Of a stretch of 64,000 nucleotides of DNA, positions 32,193-43,620 are shown piece after piece. The stretch covers positions 29,004,421-29,068,420 of the forward strand of contig JBCFYV010000100.1 of assembly GCA_039000515.1 (NCBI GenBank). Reading direction: 5' to 3'. How positions within the stretch are numbered: position 1 is the first letter of the stretch; every line of letters begins with the position of its first letter. The translations under genes were made by a program, and so were the position numbers. Under the pieces are notes generated by a model. It was given only the letters and a program-made list of their open reading frames with translations. It did no database searches and was not told the origin of the DNA. Source of the DNA: Timema cristinae (taxonomy: Eukaryota; Arthropoda; Insecta; Phasmatodea; Timematidae).

Positions 32193-32860
32193 GGTGGGGA
32201 TGTAAGGATTGCGATAAAAGGAATATGTTCTCGCAGATTTTATAGCAAAACATTTTTTGGACAGAATAAATCAAATTATACTCCAGTAGAAACTTAAAGT
32301 TTAATTTTCTTCACATGGTAATATCGACACCTATTGAATATCTGTCATGAGCATAGCGGCATTAGATGAGAAACTTTTTAAATTAAGTAAGAAAAGTTGT
32401 CATTAAATTTCAAGAACATCCTTGACAGTTATTCAACAACCGTTGATAACACCATGTGAATAAAAATAAATTGTATGTTCGTACTGAAGCAATAATTGAT
32501 TTATTTTGACCAAAAAAGTTCTGATTTAAAAACTGCAAAAACACCTTTACTAGCGTCCCGGGTGACCTGGTGGTCTAGGGGTAAGGTGTCAGACTTCTGT
32601 GCTGGCGGCCGGGGTTCAATCCTCGTTCCCGGCAGAGATTTATTGATTACCAAACCCTTCCTTCACCTCTGACAAGACATCTTGTGAATGTGGGGAATGC
32701 CAGGCCACCACCGTGGTTCGGATTCCACGTTAAACTGTAGGTCCTTCATTTCATATCACAATCACCCTACCATACACATTACGTAAGTGCGTATAACCCG
32801 AACGGGTAGTAAGACGCGGTGCTAATAATAATAATAATACTAGCGTCCCTACATCCCCAC
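32193..32860. mobile_element. MITE-T, complete, interrupted by SINE-A
   Basis: Left terminus TTAA then GGTGGGGATGTAAGGA; right terminus TCCCTACATCCCCAC followed by TTATTAA. Long inverted arms pair over about 150 bp (TCACATGGTAATATCGAC / GTTGATAACACCATGTGA). SINE-A sits in the right arm. No gene. Confidence 0.88.
32560..32838 (+). mobile_element. SINE-A inserted in MITE-T
   Basis: Full-length head, body and TAA tail. Exact direct repeats ACTAGCGTCCC (32549-32559 and 32839-32849) are MITE sequence, so the MITE came first. Confidence 0.95.
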
Positions 32861-33117
32861 TTATTAAAATGGGAAATATTCACATACACTGAGTCTATGA
32901 AAGCATAAGGAAGAGCAAAACATTTGAAATGTAGTTTATGGTTAAGAAATAAAAGCTATACTCTGATTCTGTTAGGAATAAGAGTAAATGACAGTCACAA
33001 ACGTTACTAAAATTACCTTCATTTGTTATACCTCAAATGATGTGATTTGAATCTTTAACTTTTAATGGATATTATTAATACCTATAAAATAACATTAATA
33101 ATTAATTAAAATGTTGA

Positions 33118-33430
33118 GGTGACTGCGGCTAGGGTAAGGTGTCAGACATTCTGTGCTGGCGGCCGGGGTTCAATCCTCGGTCCCGGCACAGATTTATCTG
33201 ATTACCAAACACTTCCTTCACCTCTGACAAGACATCTTGTGAATGTGGGGAATGCCAGGCCTCCACCGTGGTTCGGATTCCACGTTAAACTGTAGGTCTT
33301 CCATTTCATCTCACAATTACCCTACCATTTCACATTAGCGTAAGTGCGTATAACCCGAATGGGTAGTAAGACGTGGTGCTATAATAATAATATAATAATA
33401 ATAATAAAATAATAATAAATAAATAAATAA
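33118..33430 (+). mobile_element. SINE-A copy
   Basis: The head is internally deleted around the A box (GGTGACTGCGGCTAGGGTAA); B box GGGGTTCAATCCTCGG is intact. Full body and tail follow, with a mixed TAA/TAAA tail. It lies in or next to a family D fragment (33040-33115). Confidence 0.92.
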
Positions 33431-33535
33431 TGTTACCAATAATGACCACAAAAAAGTAGTATATATTTTCTTGAACTGTTCTTCCTGCCAAAATCCCACT
33501 AAATGTTTCATTACTATTTGTATTGTGTGTCATGT

Positions 33536-33745
33536 CTTAGCACCCAATCGGAATAAATGCATATCTACAGTTTGGTGTGGATGAGGAATGTAGAATGTAT
33601 AGAAAATACACCCGAATTTTCATGAAGTGATGGTGGACCATTCAAATAAATCTACCTCAGTATATATAATCAGGATACAAACTCCAAAACGTCGATAGTT
33701 GACAATACAGTCTAATGCAATGGTGACTAATTATACCACACGACC
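33536..33745 (-). mobile_element. SINE-B copy, heavily diverged
   Basis: Minus-strand order of tail, CC-rich body words and a B-box-like region (GGAGTTTGTATCC) matches SINE-B. Many substitutions. Confidence 0.55.
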
Positions 33746-33789
33746 ACTGATTCGGGTATGTTTCATTATTGTCAATACGTGAACTTAGA

Positions 33790-34018
33790 CCGCCATTGTT
33801 CCCTGTCCTCTGCCTCCTACTTCAGCTCCCATAATTTTTTCTTTCCTTTAATTCATCAAAGATTTGAATCCTCCTTTTATTTCTAAGCTCCTCTTTCCCC
33901 CAACTTTTCCTTCTATGACGTCGTGCATAAGACAGTTCCTCCTAAAGATGTGTCCGATCCAGTTTTCTCTTTCCGCTCACTCTTCGTAGGACGTTTTCAT
34001 TTGTCAGTCTTATGTCCA
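33790..34018 (-). pseudogene. Non-LTR retrotransposon reverse transcriptase, C-terminal remnant
   Basis: The minus strand encodes, across at least two frames, NVLRRVSGKRK, then ENWIGHIFRRNCLMHDVIEG and KVGGKR, and further on a Leu/Lys-rich helix. The NWIGHILRRNCLLxxVIEGK segment is the signature of the C-terminal region of a widespread animal non-LTR retroelement protein. Frame breaks make it non-functional. The fragment ends at the Harbinger element's TTA. RT catalytic motifs are not in the window. Confidence 0.75.
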
Positions 34019-34023
34019 CCTTA

Positions 34024-35001
34024 GGTCGATTCTACACTAGCGGTTTTGCCGCTAGCTTACGTCTACAAAATCTTGAATCTACAGCTAACTGTCAAAACGT
34101 GACTGTTAAACAATTACCATAAAACGCTACTGATTCTACAGGAGCTGTTTAAATGCCGCGGTTGTTGCTTCCACTTGTGCAGAATGGTTTATAAATGGAC
34201 ATTGTACAGGTCAGCTGTATTGCGGTACTTAATTCGTTGGAGGAAACTCGCGGGAAAAAAATTGTCAAAAGAGACGTTAGTGGACTCACCCCACATTATC
34301 AAACCGTCTCTGAACAGGACAGTTTCATATTATGTTTACGAATCACAGAATGTACCCAGAGAAGTTATTTTTTGTACTATAAAATGTCTGTTGGTTTCAT
34401 TTGATAAACTATTTGGTTTAGTGAATGAAAAAATAGCAAAATGTGATACCATCTTGAGGAAGAATATTAATATTCCTGCTGAAAGACGTGTTGTGACATT
34501 GTGACACAACTGCCTATTAACGCCTGGTGTAGTTTGATTCGCGTTTCCACCGCTGGACGGTTTTAACGCCTCCAGAGATAGCGGTCAAAACGTTGGTCTA
34601 GATGAACATTTATTTTCTAACTTTATGGAAAGGTTTCCATTCAAAGGCACGGTTGCTAGCGTTTTAACCGTTAGTGTAGAATAGACCTAAGACGGTTTGA
34701 TATTGTGGGGTGAGTCCACCAACGTCTCTTTTGACGAGTTTTTTTTCTTTTCTTATTTTAAGAATTTCCTCCAATAAAATAAGTTTAGAAATACATCCGG
34801 CCTGTACACTGACCATTTTTAAACCATTCTGCACAAGTGGAAGCATAAACCGTGGCATTTAAACAGCTAGTGTAGAATCAGTAGCGTTTTATGGTAATTG
34901 TTTAACAGATGCGTTTTGACAGTCAGGTGTAGATTCAAGAGTTTGGAGACGTAAGCTAGCGGCAAAACCACCGCGTTTTAACCGCGAGTGTAGACTCGGC
35001 C
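34024..35001. mobile_element. PIF/Harbinger element with TTA target duplications
   Basis: Left end GGTCGATTCTACACTAGCGG; right end (complement) GGCCGAGTCTACACTCGCGG; TTA immediately outside both (34021-34023 and 35002-35004). TTA/TAA duplication is the Harbinger rule. Inside, 34690-35001 is an inverted duplicate of about 34024-34310, and a third related terminus (GTTAGTGTAGAATAGACC) lies at 34667-34687. A transposase remnant is at 34199-34503. Confidence 0.8.
34199..34503 (+). pseudogene. Harbinger transposase fragment within the TTA-flanked element
   Basis: The end of the frame, SFDKLFGLVNEKIAKCDTIL then RKNINIPAERRVVTL, matches the family segment FxxLLxxVxPxI+K+DTxxRxxIPxEERLxVTL that leads into the nuclease core. 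The upstream part (a segment ending near 34310) is also present inverted at 34690-34830 in the duplicated arm. It stops at TGA 34502 and lacks all catalytic residues. Confidence 0.6.
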
Positions 35002-35154
35002 TTAGTGCATCCACACGATTCAGTTTTTCTTCTTCAGATCACAGTTTTTTTTGTTTTTTTTATTCTGTATTTGTTATTTCACTGTCGGCTAGTAATAGCA
35101 TCAACAGACGATGCTTTGGTGATAGTTGGCTTGTTTGTAGTGACAAAACAGTGT

Positions 35155-35274
35155 CAGAAACGTAAAGTTAACCTAGATATGTGGTGTAAATATTGGTTGA
35201 ATAGAAGAGAACGTTATTCACAAGTGAATTTGTTAAACGAATTGAAATTTGCACCTAAAGATTGTGTACAACAA
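35155..35274 (+). pseudogene. Possible Harbinger transposase N-terminal fragment
   Basis: About 39 residues: RKVNLDMWCKYWLNRRERYS then NLLNELKF, comparable with the RRxWVRPWLxRRxxxGAYxxLxxEL start of Harbinger nucleases. It ends at TAA 35275-35277. The evidence is short, and the call depends on the neighbouring Harbinger element. Confidence 0.4.
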
Positions 35275-35352
35275 TAACTTTATTAAGAAATAATTAAATC
35301 TTTTCTAATTAGTGAACGATATGGCGGTGGCAACACCAACAACTGAACTGAA

Positions 35353-36082
35353 TTGCCCCTGCGCACTTCGGTACACACGCTCGTATGCCTGCGTACTTCA
35401 GTACAGACACTCCTGTATGCCTGCGTACTTCAGTACAGACACTTCTGTATGCCTGCGCACTCGTACAGCTCCGGTATGCCTGCGTACTTCAGTACAGACA
35501 CTCCTGTATGCCTGCGTACTTCAGTACAGACACTCCTGTATGCCTGCGTACTTCAGTACAGACGCTCTGTATGCCTGCACACCTCAGTACAGACTCCGTA
35601 TGCCTGCGTACTTCAGTACAGACACTCCTGTAATTGCCTGCGTACTTCAGTACAGACACTCCTGTATGCCTGCGTACTTCAGTACAGACACTCCTGTATG
35701 CCTGCGCACCTCAGTACAGACGCTCCGTATGCCTGCGTACTTCAGTACAGACACTCCTGTATGCCTGCGTACTTCAGTACAGACACTCCGGGATGCCTGC
35801 GCACTTCAGTACACACCTGTATGCCTGCGCACTCAGTACAGACACTCCGGTATGCCTGCGTACTTCAGTACAGACACTCCGGTATGCCTGCGCACCTCAG
35901 TACAGACACTCCTGTATGCCTGCGTACTTCAGTACAGACACTCCTGTATGCCTGCGTACTTCAGACAGACACTCCTGTATCCTGCGCATTCGTACAGACA
36001 CTCATGTATGCCTGCCGCACCTCAGTACAGACACTCCTGTATGCCTGCGTACTTCAGTACAGACGCTCCGTATGCCTGAGCA
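35353..36082. repeat. 32-bp minisatellite, about 22 units
   Basis: The unit GTATGCCTGCGTACTTCAGT followed by ACAGACACTCCT is repeated with variants (GCGCACCTCAG, GACGCTCCGT). Because 32 is not a multiple of three, the same DNA reads as three peptide repeats (PAYFSTDTP, VCLRTSVQTL, YACVLQYRHS) and makes long but meaningless frames of up to 265 codons. Confidence 0.95.
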
Positions 36083-36246
36083 GTTTGCTCCGGCACAGTA
36101 TATCGAATGAAATGAACTATTTGCTCGGTCGCCTGTGCAGGGTGAAATAACTGTACAGGTTTGTTATCCAAACGTTCAGTTATACCGGACAGACGTTCCT
36201 GTACAGGCAAACCTCACAAGTATACCTGTACGTGTGTAGCGGCCTT

Positions 36247-37117
36247 ACCCACAGTAAAAAGAAAATCAAATGATTACAACATCATTTTTTTTATACCATC
36301 AAATTATACCGACGCTTACTCTCAGAGATAAAGTAAATCGGATCAAGTACATCGCACACGTTTAGAAACGTCAAAAGTAAAGTAACTCTACCTAATTACA
36401 TTTTAGAGTACGTGCCTAGCGCTATTATGAGAGCGAGGAATGAAATATTGTCTGACGTGTTGCGTCATATAAATCTCAAGGCGCCTCAACAAAGACTCGC
36501 CTAATTGAGGCGTTGTGCCGCTAATGAGATCTGAACATAGATTAAATACCTTACCCACTAAACATCCAACGAAAGAATTCTGTGACCAGCGCCATGGAAG
36601 CAAAATATAACGTATCCTTTATGGAGATTTTTTTTGTAACCTTTCAATAACAAACGATATAATTATGATAATTGTTTTATAATGTAGACTTCTATTAATT
36701 AATGTCTTGGAAACGGGTGTTATTTACGACTTATTCGTTTACAACCTGTATTTTGTAATGAAATATCTGTACTATCTTACTTCAGAAGACAAGTAGGAAG
36801 GTATTTTACCCACAGGGGGTCCGCAGATTTCTGTGGGTGCTTTACATAGTAGGCATATAAAATCTTACTAAATAATATTAAATGAAAAGGTTATATTAAT
36901 TTATCTGATTAACACGTGTTCGGAAAATATGTAACTGTCATGAACTTGTACTTTAAGTAAATCAATCAATTATATATTTAATTTTTAAAAGAAATATATC
37001 AGCACAATCATGCACACTACAATATTAAATATTAGAGAATAATAAATGTTGTATTCTACTAATACTTTTTATTGCATTTTACATGACAAGTTGAATTTTG
37101 TTTCTCTACTAATTCGA
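36247..37117. other. No recognisable gene
   Basis: AT-rich apart from 36410-36600, which contains an imperfect dyad around GGCGCCTCAAC and AATTGAGGCGTTG. Nothing is assignable. Confidence 0.45.
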
Positions 37118-37382
37118 CCCTCTTCGGTAGCCGAATGGTCTAAAGCGTCACTCTCGTGTTAGTCTGGCCTGGTAATATCTGGGAGATCAGAGTTAGAATC
37201 CCGATTGGGTTATTGAAGATGGTTTTTTTTTTTTCCTTAAATGGTTCCCCACTCGCCTTCCATACAAATGAGTAAAGATTATCTCTCAAATGCTTATTTC
37301 TTCATCCCTACTTCTATTAGCGTAATTATTATCTTATATGCGTATAACCTGAATACTGAATAGGAAGTAAGTCATGGTAATT
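37118..37382 (+). mobile_element. SINE-B, full length
   Basis: Head CCTCTTCGGTAGCCGAATGG and TCTAAAGCGTCACTCTCG (A box), B box AGAGTTAGAATCCCG, a T-rich insertion, body with CCACTCGCCTTCC, then a disrupted tail. Confidence 0.85.
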
Positions 37383-37986
37383 AAAAAAATACTAATTTGT
37401 TTATTTATTTTTAAAATTAATATTTAGTGATTCAATAAAGAAAAGTGTCACCTTTACTTTAGGCAGCCTTAACTCATTTTTATATAAGCCATTTTTTTTC
37501 GTTAGGGTAGTGTTTTAAGTGTAGAATATTTTGATCAAGATATAATTTTGTGAAAGAGAATTGAAAATATATATTAATCAAATACATACATTTCATGATT
37601 TAAAAACCGAGTGGGGTTGTGTTAAATATAGTTTTTATTTGAGTAGTATATTAAAATGTTTATGGTAAATGAGATGATTACATGCTTCGGTGGATGAGTG
37701 AAAGGTCAGTTAACTTCGTAGATAGGGTTCGCAAATGTCTTGCAGGAATCTCGAGCGAGACAAGACCTCGAACTTTTTGCCAGGTGCGAGACGCCCGTAG
37801 ATGCAACTGCACGTGCTTCCCATGAGGAGGACATGTTTACGACCTACGTATGACAGGTGAGTGTGTGGTGGCTTCTCGCAACTCACAATTGCCGTCTGGG
37901 GTTTGTTAGAAGTGATAATCTCTCAAATTATAAGAAAGCTCGCGTATTTCGGCTTAATATTTCGAGACTCGCACTGTTCACGGATA
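37383..37986. other. No recognisable gene
   Basis: AT-rich up to 37680. Then a CpG-containing patch to 37990 that begins with a SINE-like word (GCTTCGGTGGATGAGTGAAA) and holds no identified exon. Confidence 0.4.
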
Positions 37987-38175
37987 AAGGCGTCAGCTAC
38001 TTTTGATCTGGTTTCCCGGTAGTAGAAAAAATAGGGTTCAAATCCTGACTGGGTGAATTCAGGTGTTTTTTTCCTTTATACTCTGCTACTTCGCGTTTTC
38101 TTTACATTATTTTTCTTAACCCTACCTCATTCTTTAAGTTTCACGTGTATCGTTCGGGCTACCATCATAACTACA
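37987..38175 (+). mobile_element. SINE-B copy
   Basis: Head remnant, B box ATAGGGTTCAAATCCTGAC, body with TTTCCTTTATACTCTGC and CCCTACCTCATTC, tail with TATCGTTCGGGCTACC. Confidence 0.75.
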
Positions 38176-38189
38176 CAATAAAAAAAGGG

Positions 38190-38330
38190 ATTAAGTAGAT
38201 AGAATTATAGGAAATGCACATCATTTGTGTGTAAGTGGATTGAAAAACCATTTAGGAAAATGTACCTTAAAACAGCCATCAGATCCTCAACTTCCTTATA
38301 GCATGTAAATCTTTCAAGACGTAGAATGAG
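38190..38330 (-). mobile_element. SINE-B fragment
   Basis: Minus-strand body (TGGTTTTTCAATCCACTTA) with a degenerate head. It faces the copy just before it. Confidence 0.5.
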
Positions 38331-38960
38331 GTATATGCTCACGTACCCATCGATGCGAGTTTTCAATAGTGTAAATATTACAATAATCCGGACGGCTAGT
38401 AAGAGAAGGAATACAGGGGAAAATTAAAATCGAGCATTAAATTATCTCAGATTTTTTTTTTTGTAGCAAACCACGTGGCTCTCCTCGAGTATATTAGAAT
38501 GTGATTGAAACGTGTTCTCCCAAGAGCACAGAGCTTGTAAAGTCAATGCGAGGCGCTCATCACATGTGGAGGATCTCACATGGCCTACAAGTTTCCATAT
38601 AAAGTTATTACAATCGTTTCTTCCCCCGTGCAAGTGTGCTGGGGCGGACCGGTCTCTTCGGGCGGGCACTTTCAAAAGCGGTTCGGTTTAGCCGTGGCTA
38701 CGCCCCTACCTCGAGGATGCACTTTTTTATACCAAGTAATAATAAAGTTTCAGATGATTATTTTTGTTTGTATCTTATAGAAACCTCTTTTTTTTTTTCA
38801 ATTTTATTTTTGTTTGATAGCTATACGTTATTGAATTAATTGTAGGAATGAAATTTTTCAATTGGGTTCATGGTGGTCCTTGATGTTTGTTAATGAATAT
38901 GTTTAGCCCACGATACACAACTAGAAATGTCCGAAAATAACATGTGATTAAATTATTTTT
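38331..38960. other. No recognisable gene; GC-richer patch
   Basis: 38620-38730 has GC-box-like words (GGGGCGGACC, GGGCGGGC) and overlapping frames on both strands. No domain is recognised. Confidence 0.35.
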
Positions 38961-38962
38961 TG

Positions 38963-39000
38963 CTTACTTCGTCTTGCTACCCATCCGGGCTATCCACATA
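38963..39000 (-). mobile_element. SINE 3' tail fragment
   Basis: Minus-strand tail (ATAGCCCGGATGGGTAGCAA then GACGAAGTAAG) only. It lies next to microsatellite DNA. Confidence 0.6.
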
Positions 39001-39033
39001 ATATAATTATATATAAAATTTTGTATGTATACA

Positions 39034-39037
39034 TATA

Positions 39038-39078
<41 letters not shown>

Positions 39079-39082
39079 TACA
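39034..39082. repeat. (AT)n-(AG)n compound microsatellite
   Basis: Alternating TA run passing directly into GAGAGA. Confidence 0.93.
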
Positions 39083-39483
39083 TACACAATATAACCTTGT
39101 TAATATGATCTAATTGGACCGAAGCTTGTTTGGAATAGCTAAAATCTGGATTAAGCTGGAGAATACAGGGATACAATATTTTCATTTATTTAACTCAGGT
39201 ATAAGACGTAATTTGCACTGTAATTATTTTTAGTTACAGGAAAATATATTGTGTTGACTATTCTGTCTCTAGCATGTATATATTAAGCGTTTATTATCAC
39301 TTATCAGATATCACTGTTTCTTACCGTTATCTTTTAACTTTTATCTTGTTAAACAATTAAATATATTTCATTTGACTTAATTTTTTTCCTCGTTTTCCGA
39401 AAAGGTCATTTGGATGATTCGAAATTTGGGTCAAGCGTTGTTTTATTATCTATGTAATCATAATTTCGTTATTATTTTAATAT

Positions 39484-39575
39484 TCAGTTGTCGACCTTTG
39501 ACTTAGCTCACTAATGATCTAAGCCCAAGATCTCGGGTTTTATTCTCGTGTCCAGGAGTCATTTTTCAGCTATAA
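39484..39575 (+). mobile_element. SINE-C copy
   Basis: Tail GTCCAGGAGTCATTTTT and head segments CTTAGCTCACTAATGATC and AGATCTCGGGTTTTATTC parallel the tRNA-like pair at 31650-31978. Confidence 0.5.
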
Positions 39576-40507
39576 TTAATTTAATTGAAAGATGTATCTA
39601 GTCATGGGTGTGTCCGGAACGAAATTTAATTTGTCCATCCTTGTAAATACTGGGAGAGCATGAAGTGACTTAGGGGACGTTTTCCCTCCAATTAGCAAGG
39701 GGTTCATCCCCTTCCTACCCTTTTAAAGATCAGCATGTATTACATATGTAGTTCTACCAAACCTGTATAAACTGTACCTTTTATGTAATATACTAAATTA
39801 AGATATTGATAAATAACTTAATTGAATATTTTGATTGAGGTTTAGATGTAGGGAGTTCTTTTTTATTGTTTGTAACAATATTTGTGAGTTTCATGAATCT
39901 GTTTAATCATCTTTGAAGAAATATGCTATGTAAAAGCTGTATAGTTTTACTTAAAAGGTCAAGATTATGCATCTTTCATTCCCAAATTGTTCCGTCTCAA
40001 CTAAGTAGGCTCTCTTTATTTACAAAATCTCCCAAACTATTAGGAATTTCAAGGTTATAATTTTATTTAAAATACGGGTGTATGTATGCCCCCTATCCAT
40101 TTATAAAGTCCTATTTAGTGATGCTGTATATTCCATTTACTTTACTCTTTTGAACGTTCCATACGTTATGTTCCAAGCTATAGGACGTAAATATTGGTTT
40201 TATTATTTAAATCATATTAGTTAGGTACTATTCCTTAAGAAAACAATACGAATCTTTAGTGAGATATTAATTTTCACGTTACCAACTTATTTAATCTAGA
40301 ACAGAAAATTAATACGACACACCCAACCTTATATATTTTCTTAGCGGCTATCAGGAGAAATAAGTACACAAAAGTAAATGTTTTTGTCAAAAACATAGAA
40401 ATTTACAAAAAAGGAGTCCCCTAAGCTATTGGTTGATGAGATTAACTCCTAATTAAGGTAAGGACACAAATGTGGGGACTAAGACATCACCCCTAATGAC
40501 ACAAAAA
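39576..40507. other. No recognisable gene
   Basis: AT-rich with no assigned repeats or exons. Confidence 0.5.
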
Positions 40508-40725
40508 TAAAATTATTGCATTGCGTCTCATTACCCGTCTGGGATAGTCACATTTAATTACAATTATGGGTTAGGCGTAAATAAGGCAGAATTTAGAGGA
40601 AATATTCCCATATTTGCGCTGAGGGAGAGAGGTAAACAATTCATGAACAACCACCATCAGCACGCACACAACCGGGATTCAAATCCCAGCCTTCCCGGTC
40701 ATATCAAACCAGATTAATTGAGGTT
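40508..40725 (-). mobile_element. SINE-B copy
   Basis: Minus strand: B box CTGGGATTTGAATCCCGG, body with CCTCTCTCCCTCAGCG and TTTCCTCTAAATTCTGCC, tail CCCAGACGGGTAATGAGACG. Confidence 0.82.
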
Positions 40726-40783
40726 GCTCCAAAATAAATTCAAAATTAAATTTAATACAAAACTAAAGGTAAACAGGTACTGC

Positions 40784-41157
40784 GATGGAAGGGAATGTGA
40801 GCTAAGATCCATTATTGTTGTTTTTTCAGTTTTTATAACTAAAATAATTTTTGGGCAGAATAGATACATTGAGTTTAATTTACTACACATACTAATATCA
40901 ACAATTTTTGAATATCTGTTAAGATATAATTTGACGAGGACTTTTTCTCTTAATTTAAAAAGTTTCCAGGCAAACGCCACTGTAATCATGACAGATATTC
41001 AGCAACTGTTGAGATTAAAATATGTAGGAAATTAAACTAAGCGTATCTACTTACGCAATACTTTACTTACTCAAGTAAAAAAAATACGTTCTTTCTTCAA
41101 TAAAAACTGCAAAAGTTTGGACTTTTAAGTTTGAGAACCTTGAAAAGCACACCTTAA
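40784..41157. mobile_element. MITE-T copy
   Basis: Left GATGGAAGGGAATGTGAGC with TTTTTCAGTTTTTATAACTA; right arm TTGAGATTAAAATATGTAGG, then an AAACTGCAAAAG segment, ending with CACACCTTAA. Termini are worn. The open frames across it are artefacts. Confidence 0.7.
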
Positions 41158-43250
41158 CTTGTGGATAATGTGGTAGCCTCTTAAGAAGTCTGTGTACCTC
41201 TGTATAGAACACACCCTACCACGCTTGTTATAGTGCAATCTCATTGTCTCTCTCTCGCCCGTGGTGGTCCAGTTACCCTCAGATTCCTACACCTGGCATT
41301 CTTACGTGCTTTATCGGCGTCATCTGTACACGAAGAGATAGTTTCACTCTCGAACCTTTTAATAGGTAAGAGAGAGACAGAAAAAAATGGGCGGCCCTCG
41401 CGATGCTATCGCCTTCATTTAAACCAAGAAGAGACACTATCTTGTGTTGTGTCGCGAGCTTCTTCGGAGCTTACACTCGGGGGAGTAGCGTCTTCTTTTA
41501 AATTACTGGGCGCAACGAGAGAGCCCCATGACAGCCAAAAAAAGACGGAGCTCAGGGTCCTACAGAGGGGGAGGTGTTATGGGTATTAAATCCTCCCTCT
41601 CCCTCCTATTGTTTATCTACTCATGTATTTTTTGTTTTTCTTCTCAAAGTAGGCCTATAGGCTAGTAGCTTATTGGTGTATAATACAATTAGACCTAATG
41701 TTAAGTATAATCCTAATAGTTTCAAAACCCTTTCAATCGCTTCAAGCGGAGTGGTACAGGAAAAATAGAGGCTAAGACCAGTTTTAACTCAGATTTTGTC
41801 AGTGCTGCTTTCTGTTAGACAATCATGAAACCTTACTAAGCCCCTTTAGATTATGGTTAAAAGAGTTTCTGCCATATTTAAATTAATTTAATAAAGTTAT
41901 TTGCTGGAGTCCTTATAAGATTTTAGATATAAAAGCTGTTGCCCTGAAAAATGTGTTTAATGCGACATTCCCCATTTTTCTTTTATTAAATTTAAAAATT
42001 TTAAATCCAAATACATTTTTTTAGTATTATACATACGTTTTTAAAAATAATTATTGACATCTCATGTTGGACAGTTATGCCAATTTTGAATAGCGAGCCA
42101 AAGTTTAGGAGAGGCTTTAGTTCTCATTCTAGCACCTGATATACAAGTAATACGCCAAGTCTAAATTGTAATGTATACAATAGTCCAGGGGTACTTAAAC
42201 TGGAGTTCATATAATGGGATTATGTGAGTCCGTGAACTAGGAGAGAAAAAATTAACATACAATCGCAGTTGTTGTTTACGTAAATGCATCTAGAATAGTT
42301 TCCCGTTGATAAGAGTTACACAAAACCTAGCTACAGCACACTTTACAATGACTTTTACTTTTTAACAAACTTAAAGTTATTTTTTAGCTACATTATTTGG
42401 TTCGATTACATTTTTCTTCTGGAAGTATCAATTGAATTTATCATAGAACGTGAGAAATATAATTCGCTCTAAATTATATTCATATGAATTAATCAATTGA
42501 CAAGCAATAAAATAATTATGTGCAGAATTTGTTTGGGTTTAATTACATATAGTTTTACGGGGATGGGTCCCTGGCCTCTGTCGGAATATCAAAGGAGGCA
42601 TTGGCCCAAAAATGATTACTTTGAACAGCTCCAGACCTCATTCTCTTAATATACAAGCAACCGGTCAAGTCTACATAGCGAGCCATAGATACACTTTCGA
42701 AAAATAAAATTAGTTCAGCGTACCTCGACAATCATAACCTCATTAGTCCATATTTCATTTAATCCACACAAAGTTACGATTTTGATTTGATTTTTACTTA
42801 TCACGTTATTAAAGACAGAAAAACTAAAATCCTTTTGAACTGATGGTAAAATAAATAATAAAAATTTTAAAAAATATATCGGCAGCTCCTTAAAGCTCGT
42901 TCACCTTCAAGTGTTACTTTTTAAACAATATATTAAAGAACAACCAATTAACTTCCAGTGTATTTGATTTTTTTTTACTTTTAAATTTTGTAAGAAAATA
43001 CTTTAATACCAACAACTAAAACACTGTTATTCTCTATAGCATTTCAAATATACTTTTCTTTTTAATTCCCTTTTAGTTTGTTTACGTTAATCCAACTTTA
43101 AGGGAATCAGGGCCATTTCCCTCCTCTACCGTAAAACTCAACCTCCTTTCTTCACCAACCATTTAGCCAGAATAATCGAAGTCTTACTCTATTAATATCC
43201 TAATATATGAGGTTTTTTTTTTATACTATGGCACATTTGATCGGGATAAA
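41158..43250. other. No recognisable gene; GC-richer block 41220-41600
   Basis: 41220-41600 is notably GC-richer, with a 118-codon frame (41233-41589) rich in Ser/Arg/Leu and an internal TTTTAATAGGTAAGAG donor-like site. No family is recognised, and it could be an exon, promoter or an old repeat. The remaining 1.6 kb is AT-rich. Confidence 0.35.
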
Positions 43251-43620
43251 CTTTAACGTCCAGGTTCGATCCCCTTAGCCGCTATAGTGGCACAGAACGT
43301 TGCCCAGGGTACACTATAGGAGGTTGTCTACACGCCGTGCCCGATAGGAGATGATCTGATTAGAGTGTTATGATGTTGTGGAGCCGAGGTGAGTCTTAAC
43401 CTAACTTAAGCCTAATTAACCAAACCCTTGTGACCTTTTGAACTACTATCCTAAAGGGGGAAAATACCAAAGGTACCTGCCGAGAATCGAGCCCGGGACC
43501 CTTAGGCTTGTATCCAGTAGTGGTGTAAGCTGGGTTAGTGGACAGAGGTCACCTAAAGTGAGAGCGTCAGACACACGTGTAACTCGTGCAGTTAGTCTGT
43601 ACCGTCTGTACAGAAAGTGA
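43251..43620 (-). repeat. tRNA-like SINE-related segment(s)
   Basis: Minus-strand GGGTCCCGGGCTCGATTCTC at about 43486-43505 and plus-strand CAGGTTCGATCCCC at 43262 look like B-box regions of tRNA-derived repeats. The rest is unassigned. Confidence 0.35.

Larger units (their letters stand above)
35005..36243. mobile_element. Possible second TTA-bounded element holding a minisatellite
   Basis: TTA at 35002-35004 and again at 36244-36246. The termini are weakly inverted (GCATCCACACG at left; CGTGTGTAGCGGCC at right). The right sub-terminal sequence (ACAGACGTTCCTGTACAGGC) resembles the minisatellite unit. A short Harbinger-like N-terminus lies near the left. Class and borders are speculative. 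Confidence 0.35.

Noticed and set aside
34024..35001. A simple hairpin MITE
   Set aside because: It contains transposase-coding remnants and an unequal internal inverted duplication, so it is better described as a rearranged Harbinger element.
35312..36150. Long plus-strand open frames (255, 265 and 158 codons) with Cys/Tyr-rich repeats
   Set aside because: They are the same 32-bp minisatellite read in three frames. The period is not a multiple of three and unit indels shift the frame, so no protein is maintained.
41233..41589. 118-codon plus frame in a GC-richer block
   Set aside because: Possibly an exon, but no family, start context or acceptor could be supported, so it is noted only as unassigned.
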